The notes below the pieces were generated by a model, which saw nothing but the letters and a program-made list of their open reading frames with translations, did no database searches and was not told where the DNA came from. DNA of 16,186 bases from CAYZXU01 sp964482535 (GTDB lineage Bacteria; Desulfobacterota; Desulfobacteria; Desulfobacterales; BuS5): NCBI GenBank assembly GCA_964482535.1, contig CAYZXU010000053.1, forward strand, positions 1 through 16,186, in the 5' to 3' direction. Positions 1 through 6,695 of this stretch are shown here, piece after piece. Position 1 is the stretch's first letter. Every line of letters begins with the position of its first letter. A program made the translations under genes and the position numbers.

Positions 1-2
1 TT

Positions 3-119
3 ATTTCCCATATACCTGCTTTAAAGGAACGGATTAGCACACAGATAAATATTCAGCCAAAATCCGGTGGGAAGAGTATTATTATTGGTCCGGGAGTGAG
101 AAGAGCCAGGGTATTATGA
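3..119 (+). CDS. C-terminal fragment of an unidentified protein (5' end outside the window)
   Basis: An open frame runs from the left edge to a TGA at 117-119 and gives about 38 residues ending in GPGVRRARVL. It lies on the same strand as the next gene and stops 39 bp before that gene's start, so it could be the last part of an upstream gene in the same operon. The segment is basic and contains LKERISTQINIQPKSGGK followed by a short hydrophobic strand. This faintly recalls the C-terminal dimerisation segment of ParB/Spo0J proteins, but it is far too short to assign and lacks the acidic helix that normally follows. It may also be a chance open frame. Function not recognised. Confidence 0.35.
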   Translation: MSHIPALKERISTQINIQPKSGGKSIIIGPGVRRARVL

Positions 120-158
120 ATAAAAAAAACTGTTTACCCCTCGTTAAAAGAGGAAAAA

Positions 159-1223
159 ATGTTTAATTCTATATGCTTTGTTAAATGTTTTTTTATGCTT
201 TGCCTTATTCTTGGTGTGTCGGTTTGCAGCGCCTTTGGTTTCGCCGCCAGCAGTTCAAATAAAACCTGGTGGGTAGATTCTATCTGCAAAAAAAGGGCAA
301 ATCTTCCTGATCTGTTCCAGGAAACGCCTGTTATGCCGGAAAGGGATGTCCAGGCTTATTTTGATTACTATGGTTTGCATTTCCCCTGCAAAGAGCATTA
401 TTTCGGAAAATTTGAATCCCAGGGTTATATATTAACAGGGCAGATTTTCGTTCCTGAAAGTCCCAAAGCCTTTATAGTCATACTGCATGGTTATCTTGAC
501 CACTGTGCTGTTTTTAAAAATCTTATCAGTCTTTTGATCAGGCATCAATATGCTGTGGGGATTTATGATATGCCGGGCCACGGTTTTTCCTCCGGAGAAA
601 AAGCATCCATAGACGATTTCCATGTATATTCAGCGATATTACAAGATTTCCAAATTTTGTGTGAAAAGCGTTTTCAAGGCACATTTCATTTAATAGCACA
701 CAGCACAGGCTGCTCTGCAACCATTGATTACATTCTAACCAACAAAGAAAAAGTAAAATTCAACAAGATAATATTACTCGCTCCACTTATACGGTCTTCG
801 GCCTGGTATCTTTCAAAAGCATCAACATTTATTCTGAGCCCGTTTTTAAACAGACTTCCCAGGCTTTTTATAAAAAACTCTTCGGATAAAAAATTTCTTG
901 AATTTACAAAAAAAAATGATCCATTACAGTACAGAGCTGTAGTGCTCAAGTGGACAAAAGCCCTTTTTGCCTGGAATAAAGACTTAAAAAAGCCTGTACT
1001 GTCTGGTCAGAGTCTGCAAAAAATTTATGTTATACAGGGAAGTAAAGATAAAATAGTTGACTGGAAGTATAACCTTAAGATGATAAACAAAAAATTCCCC
1101 ATGTCTCAAATTACTATTATAAAAGGTGCAAAGCACCATCTTGTAAATGAGGCAATAAAATTTAAAAAACAGGTTTTTAATCTGATCTTAGATGATTTGA
1201 AAAGAGCTGATTCCCATGGCTGA
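159..1223 (+). CDS. Secreted/anchored alpha/beta hydrolase, lysophospholipase-like (Hydrolase_4 / PldB type)
   Basis: A 354-residue serine hydrolase, probably acting on lysophospholipids or monoacylglycerol-like esters. Residues 1-30 are a hydrophobic export signal or membrane anchor (KCFFMLCLILGVSVCSAFGFAA), so the enzyme should act outside the cytoplasm. The alpha/beta-hydrolase core follows: the oxyanion-hole strand VILHGYLDH (about 107-115), then YDMPGHGFSSG (136-146), typical of the monoglyceride lipase/lysophospholipase group. The nucleophile elbow is AHSTG with Ser182, the acid is Asp297 in GSKDKIVD, and the histidine is His326 or His327 near the end. The start is supported by an AGAGGAAAA Shine-Dalgarno just upstream. 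The last 8 bp overlap the following LplT-like transporter gene, implying translational coupling. Fold and triad are clear; the substrate is inferred from family and neighbour, and a simple carboxylesterase remains possible. Confidence 0.85.
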   Translation: MFNSICFVKCFFMLCLILGVSVCSAFGFAASSSNKTWWVDSICKKRANLPDLFQETPVMPERDVQAYFDYYGLHFPCKEHYFGKFESQGYILTGQIFVPESPKAFIVILHGYLDHCAVFKNLISLLIRHQYAVGIYDMPGHGFSSGEKASIDDFHVYSAILQDFQILCEKRFQGTFHLIAHSTGCSATIDYILTNKEKVKFNKIILLAPLIRSSAWYLSKASTFILSPFLNRLPRLFIKNSSDKKFLEFTKKNDPLQYRAVVLKWTKALFAWNKDLKKPVLSGQSLQKIYVIQGSKDKIVDWKYNLKMINKKFPMSQITIIKGAKHHLVNEAIKFKKQVFNLILDDLKRADSHG

Positions 1224-2481
1224 TAATTATAAGCAGGACACGTTTAAGTGGCTTAATACCACACAGTTTCTTGGGGCTTTGAATGACAATCTTTTTAAAT
1301 TGACCATGGTTTTTTTCCTTATTTCATCAAATTCAGGCTTAAATCCCAACCAGGTGATGGCCAATACAGGAGCAGTCTTTGTTCTCCCCTTTCTTCTTTT
1401 TTCTGATTCGGCAGGAGTACTTGCAGACAGGCTGAGCAAACAAAGGATCATAGTTGTTTTAAAGATTATCGAGATAGGTTTAATGGCTCTCGGGACATTA
1501 TGTTTTTTGTTCAAAAGTAATTACGGGCTATACACTGTTTTATTTTTAATGTGCACCCAAAGCGCTTTTTTCGGACCTGCAAAATACGGAATTATTCCTG
1601 AACTTGTTCCCTTGGAGAGACTCTCAAAGTCAAACAGCTATCTTGTTTCTGCGACTTTTTTGTCTATTATAATAGGAACTGTTATATCCTCTTTTATGGC
1701 AACAGGGGAAAAAGGTTATATTTTTTGCGGTTTTTTGTGCATTCTGGTTAGCTGCACAGGTTTTCTATCCAGCAGAAAAATTCATAAAACCCCTGCCTGT
1801 AAAGGAACCGAAAAGCTTTCTCTCTTTTTTTTCATTGGTATATATAAAACTGTAAAATTAGTTTCAAAAGACCGATATCTCATAATGTCAGTGTTGACAT
1901 CATCCTATTTCTGGATGGTTGCCGCATATACTCAGATGAATATAGTGCCCTACGGAATTAAGCTTATGAATCTTGCCCCTGAAAACAGTAACATCGCGGG
2001 CTACCTTTATCTTGTAGTAGCAGTGGGCATAGGCACTGGAGCAATACTGGCAGGCAGGCTCTCCGGCCGTAATGTCGAATTGGGAATTGTTCCAATGGGC
2101 GTATTCGGCCTTTCAATATGCCTGATATTTTTAAGCTTTATTGCTGATTCTTTATCATGGGCCCTTGGGGTAATACTCTTCCTTGGAATCAGCGCCGGTC
2201 TCTTTATTCTGCCCCTTAATGCATTTATACAATGGAAGACCCCCCATGATAAACGAGGTGCTGTGCTTGCCACAACCAATTTTCTTAATTTTGTGGGGAT
2301 ATTGTGCGCCTCTTTAATGATGAAAATTTTTCAGGAAGGTTTTGGCTTTTCCCCTGGTCATGCATTTATGTTTCTTGGATCAATGACTTTTATACTGGGA
2401 ATCTGCGCAATGATAGTTTTACCTGAATTTTTGGCTCAATCTATAACGCTTATTATCACAAAAATCTTGAGGAAATTTTAA
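1216..2481 (+). CDS. MFS transporter, LplT-like lysophospholipid flippase
   Basis: A 421-residue, very hydrophobic protein with about 12 predicted membrane helices, the size of a complete MFS permease. The N-terminal FLGALNDNLFK (residues 18-28), the loop GVLADRLSKQR (67-77, the MFS A-motif position) and FFGPAKYGIIPELVP (118-132) are characteristic of the LplT family. The same module forms the N-terminus of fused Aas-type proteins (LplT + acyltransferase + acyl-ACP synthetase). Known LplT moves lysophospholipids across the inner membrane for re-acylation. Here the transporter stands alone, with no PlsC or acyl-ACP synthetase domain fused or adjacent. It is translated from an ATG inside the 3' end of the upstream hydrolase gene (8-bp overlap) without a strong Shine-Dalgarno, so coupling is likely. 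The unit ends in the terminator at 2616-2648. The family is confident; the exact lipid substrate is inferred. Confidence 0.85.
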   Translation: MADNYKQDTFKWLNTTQFLGALNDNLFKLTMVFFLISSNSGLNPNQVMANTGAVFVLPFLLFSDSAGVLADRLSKQRIIVVLKIIEIGLMALGTLCFLFKSNYGLYTVLFLMCTQSAFFGPAKYGIIPELVPLERLSKSNSYLVSATFLSIIIGTVISSFMATGEKGYIFCGFLCILVSCTGFLSSRKIHKTPACKGTEKLSLFFFIGIYKTVKLVSKDRYLIMSVLTSSYFWMVAAYTQMNIVPYGIKLMNLAPENSNIAGYLYLVVAVGIGTGAILAGRLSGRNVELGIVPMGVFGLSICLIFLSFIADSLSWALGVILFLGISAGLFILPLNAFIQWKTPHDKRGAVLATTNFLNFVGILCASLMMKIFQEGFGFSPGHAFMFLGSMTFILGICAMIVLPEFLAQSITLIITKILRKF

Positions 2482-2525
2482 CTGCCAGGCGCAGCGTAAA
2501 GAAAGTATTATCAGAAGGTTCTATC

Positions 2526-2590
2526 TCTTAAACAGGAAATATTAAAGTTTTTCACCTTATAATACAACACACTGGGTTTCCTGTTTAAGA
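2526..2590. repeat. 14-bp perfect inverted repeat in the 3' intergenic region
   Basis: TCTTAAACAGGAAA at 2526-2539 is matched exactly by its reverse complement at 2577-2590, with a 37-bp spacer. It lies between the stop codon of the LplT-like gene and the terminator. In RNA it could form a long-looped stem at the 3' end of the operon transcript. A TATAAT sequence lies in the spacer. No role can be assigned from sequence alone. Confidence 0.7.
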
Positions 2591-2615
2591 ATGTAGGCAT
2601 GACCCCTTATATGCT

Positions 2616-2648
2616 AAAAAAGGGTTCGAAAAAATCGAACCCTTTTTT
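2616..2648. terminator. Bidirectional rho-independent terminator
   Basis: An 8-bp stem (GGGTTCGA at 2622-2629, TCGAACCC at 2635-2642) closes an A5 loop. It is extended by a run of A on the left (2616-2621) and a run of T on the right (2643-2651), so it has a U-tract on either strand. It lies between the 3' ends of the + strand hydrolase/MFS unit and the - strand fhs gene, and can terminate both. Confidence 0.92.
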
Positions 2649-2674
2649 TTTATTAAAAAACTGTTTTTTTGGTT

Positions 2675-4438
2675 TTAGAAGAGACCGCTAACCTTGCCGG
2701 TATCCGTATCCACATCAATTCTTCTAAAGGCCGGGTTTGAGCCTGTTCCTGGCATAAGGCTGATTGTGCCTGCACAGGGGCAGAGGAATTTGGCGCCTGA
2801 ATAAATCAGAACGTCACGAATAGGCAGAGTCCATCCCTTTGGAACACCCTTTAATACAGGATCATGAGTCAAGCTCAGATGAGTCTTAACCATCATTGTG
2901 GCATAATCTGCATACTGGGGATCATTTTCCAGCATCTTTGCCTTGCTTTCAGCTTCAGGTGACCATGAAACGCCGTCAGCGCCGTAAACCTCTTTTGCAA
3001 TCAGATCAACACGATCGCGAAGTTTCATTTCAAGAGGATAGAGGAATTTGAAATCATTTTCTTCTTCGCATGCGTCAATAACAGCGTCTGCAAGTTCCAG
3101 AGCGCCGTCGCCGCCGAGTTCCCAGTGCTTTGATTCTGCGCAGCGTGCGCCGGCAGCTTCAGCAGCCTTTTTAACGATAGCAACTTCAGCATCTGTGTCA
3201 GTGTAAAAACGGTTTACGCATACAACAGGGTTGATGCCTGCCTTGCGGATTGTGTTGATATGGTGAACCATGTTTTCAATACCATTTTCAACAAGTTCAA
3301 GGTTTTCTTTGGTATATTCATCGGCAAGAGCCTTGCCAGCAACAACTTTAGGTCCGCCGCCGTGCATTTTAAGGGCTCTGACTGTTGTTGTTAATACTGA
3401 AACATGGGGTTTCAGTCCGCTGAAGCGGCATTTTACATTCCAGAATTTTTCAAAACCGATATCTGCGGCAAATCCACTCTCTGTTACATGATAATCAAAC
3501 ATTTTAAGAGCAATACGATCTGCAATAATGGAAGACTGACCAACGGCTATGTTTGCAAAAGGTCCTGCATGAACCATGCATGGCTGATATTCGGCTGTGC
3601 TCATGAGAGTAGGATTAATTGTGTTTCTCATAAAAGCTGTCATGGCGCCGCCGACTTCCAGATCGCCTGTGGTAACAGGATTTCCGGCTTTATCAAAAGC
3701 AACTGTAATTTGATCAAGACGCTGCCTTAAGTCAGCAAGATCTTTAATAACAGCAAGAATAGCCATGCACTCTGAACCAACAGCAATTCCGAATTTGGAC
3801 TGCATGGTAAAACCGTCATAGCGGCCGCCCATTCCTATGATTATATTTCTCAGGGACTGTGCGCAAAAATCGATGATCCATCCAAGTTCAACTCTGGTAG
3901 GATTGATATCCAGACGACGCATACCTGTGAGCCTTTTAAGCTGCTCATCATTATAATTACGCTCATGCTGCATACGTGATGTCATTGCAACCATGGCCAG
4001 GTTATGTGCGTTCATGATATCGTTGATATCACCGGTAAGCCCTAATGAGAATTCAGTCATTGGAATCAGAAGAGAATTTCCTCCGCCTGCTGCAGTACCC
4101 TTAACGTTCATGGTAGGTCCGCCTGAAGGCTGTCTTAAAGCGCCGCCGACATTTTTGCCGCGTTTTCCGAGTCCTTCCATGAGCCCGACAGAAGTTGTGC
4201 TTTTGCCTTCACCAAGAGGTGTAGGGGTTATTGCTGTAACCTCAATATATTTTCCATCAGGTTTGTCTTTCAGACGATTCATAATCTTTAAAAAATCGAG
4301 TTTTGCAAGTCTGCCCATTGGCAGCATCTCTTCTTTTTCAAGACCAAGCTTCTCTTGCCATTCTTCAGGCGTTGGCATGTTTTTTTCAGCTTCCTCTGAA
4401 ATCTGCCAATCTTCCATTTCCACTGCATTATAAGCCAT
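2675..4438 (-). CDS. fhs: Formate--tetrahydrofolate ligase, divergent subtype
   Basis: A 587-residue cytoplasmic enzyme making 10-formyl-THF from formate, THF and ATP, the formate-activating step of the Wood-Ljungdahl pathway (reversible in acetate oxidisers). Visible are the P-loop TPTPLGEGKSTT (71-82), NIIIGMGGRYDG, GPFANIAVGQSSIIA, TVRALKMHGGGPK, EVYGADGV and the family ending IDVDTDTGKVSGLF. It is about 30 residues longer than the usual 555-560, partly through an acidic N-terminal extension. Several motifs differ from the Moorella/Clostridium enzyme: LREPSLGP reads LRQPSGGP (102-108), and LHFTGDxH reads LGLTGDIN (132-139). The start is fixed by a strong GAGGAGGA Shine-Dalgarno at 4448-4455. 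Codon use is visibly richer in G/C than in neighbouring genes, suggesting high expression. It appears monocistronic, with its own promoter and terminator. Family assignment is firm; full catalytic equivalence is inferred. Confidence 0.95.
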   Translation of the reverse strand: MAYNAVEMEDWQISEEAEKNMPTPEEWQEKLGLEKEEMLPMGRLAKLDFLKIMNRLKDKPDGKYIEVTAITPTPLGEGKSTTSVGLMEGLGKRGKNVGGALRQPSGGPTMNVKGTAAGGGNSLLIPMTEFSLGLTGDINDIMNAHNLAMVAMTSRMQHERNYNDEQLKRLTGMRRLDINPTRVELGWIIDFCAQSLRNIIIGMGGRYDGFTMQSKFGIAVGSECMAILAVIKDLADLRQRLDQITVAFDKAGNPVTTGDLEVGGAMTAFMRNTINPTLMSTAEYQPCMVHAGPFANIAVGQSSIIADRIALKMFDYHVTESGFAADIGFEKFWNVKCRFSGLKPHVSVLTTTVRALKMHGGGPKVVAGKALADEYTKENLELVENGIENMVHHINTIRKAGINPVVCVNRFYTDTDAEVAIVKKAAEAAGARCAESKHWELGGDGALELADAVIDACEEENDFKFLYPLEMKLRDRVDLIAKEVYGADGVSWSPEAESKAKMLENDPQYADYATMMVKTHLSLTHDPVLKGVPKGWTLPIRDVLIYSGAKFLCPCAGTISLMPGTGSNPAFRRIDVDTDTGKVSGLF

Positions 4439-4447
4439 TTTGTAAAT

Positions 4448-4455
4448 TCCTCCTC
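4448..4455 (-). promoter_or_regulatory. Strong Shine-Dalgarno of fhs
   Basis: The - strand reads GAGGAGGA, nine bases before the ATG at 4438-4436. It decides the start codon and fits a highly translated gene. Confidence 0.85.
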
Positions 4456-4481
4456 ACAAATAAATAAAAATGTTAAAAAAC

Positions 4482-4505
4482 GGGAACATAATCAATATTG
4501 TTCCC
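4482..4505. promoter_or_regulatory. Inverted repeat in the fhs leader (possible operator or hairpin)
   Basis: GGGAACA (4482-4488) and TGTTCCC (4499-4505) form a perfect 7-bp dyad with a 10-bp spacer. It lies about 44-67 bp upstream of the fhs start and downstream of the predicted promoter. It could be a regulator site or an mRNA hairpin; the sequence alone does not say which. The rest of 4439-4676 is AT-rich and holds no gene I can recognise. Confidence 0.4.
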
Positions 4506-4532
4506 TGAAATCAAGCTATAAGCCTATTTATA

Positions 4533-4560
4533 TATATAACAAACTGATATTACGAAGCAA
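4533..4560 (-). promoter_or_regulatory. Candidate sigma70-type promoter of fhs
   Basis: On the - strand, TTGCTT (4560-4555) is followed after 16 bp by TATATA (4538-4533) in an AT-rich stretch. This would start transcription near 4526 and give a leader of roughly 90 nt containing the dyad at 4482-4505. Confidence 0.4.
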
Positions 4561-4676
4561 AAATAAGTACGGGAGATTTAAAACACCTTTTTTCTGATTG
4601 ATATAAATTTTTTTCATAGCACGGGGTATTTTGTTTGGCAAGGAATATCGCTTTGCTTAAACGAAAATATTTCATT

Positions 4677-6695
4677 TTATATTTGCAACTGGTTTAATCT
4701 GAAATAAAAACCTTTTTGTTCCATTAAGTTTAAATGTGAACCTGATTCGATTATTTTCCCTTTGTTTAATACTATAATTCTGTCTGCGCTGCGGGCAGTT
4801 GAAAGCCTGTGAGCGACAATAATCGATGTTTTACCTCCCGTAAGATTTGACAAGGCCTCTTGTATCTTTATTTCTGTTTCAGAATCAATATATGATGTGG
4901 CCTCATCAAGAATAATCAGCTCAGGATTCCGCGCAAAGGCTCTTGCAATTGATATGAGCTGTTTTTCACCGCTGGAGATGGATTCGCCGCCTTCGCCCAG
5001 CCTGGTTGCAAGCCCCCTGGGAAGTTTTTCAATCATATGTGTGCAGTTTGAAGCCTCAATTACTTCCGCCAGTTTTTTTTCGGAAATATTTCTGTTTCCA
5101 AAAATAATATTTTCCCTGATTGTTCCTGAAAATAGAAACGGATCCTGGGTAACCAGTGCAGTTTTTGATCTTAATTTTTCAATATTAATATTTTTTATGT
5201 CAATTCCGTTTATTAAAACAGCTCCGGAAACAGGGTTGTAAAAACGGAGCAACAGATTTACAAGAGATGTTTTGCCTGAGCCGGTGGGACCTGCCACAGC
5301 CATTGTTTCTCCTGAATGAATTTTAAAACTGATATTTTTAAGCACTGCTTCATCTTTAATATAATTAAACATTACTCCGTTAAATTCAATTAGTTCAATT
5401 TTTTCAAACAAATCTTCCTGAAAGCCGGATTTCTCAGCGGTCTGTATATTTTCCGGGGTCAAACTGTTTTTTGTGTCTAAAATTAAAAACATCCTTTCCG
5501 CAGAAGAGATTGCATTTTGCATGATATTATACTTTTCAGCAATATCCCTTATCGGTCTGAAAAACATTTTTATATAGGATATAAAAGCGACCAGAGCTCC
5601 CAGGCTCATCCCGCCTGTTATTACACCGCTTCCACCAAAGTATATGATCAAAGCCAGAGCAAAGGCTCCAAGCAGCTCAATAACAGGCATAAAAACGGCA
5701 AAAATGTGCGTCTGGCTCATGCCTGCATTATAATGCTCATGGTTAAGCTTTGCGAATTTTTTAAAATTTTCCTTTTCATGTAAAAAAAGCTGTAGAATCT
5801 TTATACCTTCAATGGTTTCTGAAAAATTTGTGTTTATTTCCGCTGTCTTTAACCTTAAAATTCTGAATACATCCCTTGATTTGCTGGAAAAGTATATTGA
5901 AATAATAAAAACCGGCGGAAGTACTATAAAAGATAAGAGGGCAAGCCTTGTGTTAATTTTAAGAAGAACAATGGCAATGCCTGCGAGCAGAAAAATATCC
6001 TTGAATACAAAGGTTAAGACTGAGGTAAAGAGTTCATGCATGTTCTGAACGTCATTTGTAACCCTTGTAACGAGGCGTCCAACCGGGTTACGATTAAAAA
6101 ATGACAGGTTAAGGCTTTGGATATGCGTAAACATTCGCACTCGTAAATCATGCATTATTTTTTGGCCTGCATATTCCATTATTATTGTATGTGCAAAGGC
6201 AAGTGCAAAGTTAAGCATAACAATTATTATGAAAGCAGATGAAAAAAACCCGATTCCCCAAAGATCCTTTTTTCTTAATAATGCAAGCTCTTCTTTGCTG
6301 AGTTTTGAAAGATTTTCAAAACTTATAAAAGCAAAAGGCTCCTCGATTAAAAATATTTGAGGGTGGCTGGAAATTATTTTGTTTATTCCTGCATCATTTA
6401 AGTTTGCCCTGTAATATCGTTTTTCAGGTTTTGAGTTTTGCATATCATGGCTATATTCCATGTTATGGCCTGATGGTTTATGTAAGGAAATTTCTGGAAC
6501 TATATAACGGTCAATTGCAATTTTTGTAACAAAGGGAAGGGCAAGATCAAGAAGAGTGATTAAAACAATAAGAAAAATTGAACATACAAATAGAAGTTTG
6601 TGAGGCATTGCAAAAGGATACAGCCTTTTTAAAATTTTAAGGTCATATTTTTTACCAAGTTTTTTTTCTTCAAAATATCCAAAATCAGTTTGCAT
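4677..6695 (-). CDS. ABC exporter half-transporter, catalytic subunit with large TM1-TM2 loop (BmrD/YheH-like)
   Basis: A 672-residue type IV ABC exporter subunit: six membrane helices followed by a nucleotide-binding domain. Walker A is GPTGSGKT (469-476), the Q-loop glutamine is Gln517, Walker B is LIILDE with catalytic Glu598, and the H-loop is His629. The signature is the unusual SSGEK (574-578) instead of LSGGQ. TM1 (about 34-57) and TM2 (about 148-172) are separated by roughly 80 hydrophilic residues, as in the extracellular domain of Bacillus BmrD (about 673 aa). It overlaps the upstream partner gene by 11 bp, so the two should be co-translated and form a heterodimer. Its noncanonical signature would complete the partner's degenerate ATP site, while its Glu598 works with the partner's normal LSGGQ. 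Substrate unknown: drug or lipid export are both possible. No clear terminator follows. Confidence 0.92.
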   Translation of the reverse strand: MQTDFGYFEEKKLGKKYDLKILKRLYPFAMPHKLLFVCSIFLIVLITLLDLALPFVTKIAIDRYIVPEISLHKPSGHNMEYSHDMQNSKPEKRYYRANLNDAGINKIISSHPQIFLIEEPFAFISFENLSKLSKEELALLRKKDLWGIGFFSSAFIIIVMLNFALAFAHTIIMEYAGQKIMHDLRVRMFTHIQSLNLSFFNRNPVGRLVTRVTNDVQNMHELFTSVLTFVFKDIFLLAGIAIVLLKINTRLALLSFIVLPPVFIISIYFSSKSRDVFRILRLKTAEINTNFSETIEGIKILQLFLHEKENFKKFAKLNHEHYNAGMSQTHIFAVFMPVIELLGAFALALIIYFGGSGVITGGMSLGALVAFISYIKMFFRPIRDIAEKYNIMQNAISSAERMFLILDTKNSLTPENIQTAEKSGFQEDLFEKIELIEFNGVMFNYIKDEAVLKNISFKIHSGETMAVAGPTGSGKTSLVNLLLRFYNPVSGAVLINGIDIKNINIEKLRSKTALVTQDPFLFSGTIRENIIFGNRNISEKKLAEVIEASNCTHMIEKLPRGLATRLGEGGESISSGEKQLISIARAFARNPELIILDEATSYIDSETEIKIQEALSNLTGGKTSIIVAHRLSTARSADRIIVLNKGKIIESGSHLNLMEQKGFYFRLNQLQI

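Noticed and set aside
139..153. CCTC/GAGG pair that could mask the Shine-Dalgarno of the hydrolase gene
   Set aside because: Only four base pairs with a seven-base loop; too weak to claim as a regulatory hairpin.
3404..3730. 108-codon open frame antisense to fhs
   Set aside because: It is a shadow of the strongly conserved fhs frame, with no ribosome binding site and no recognisable protein features.
4561..4676. Possible terminator after the exporter operon
   Set aside because: Only imperfect short pairings (GCAAG with CTTTGC) were seen, with no following U-tract on the - strand.
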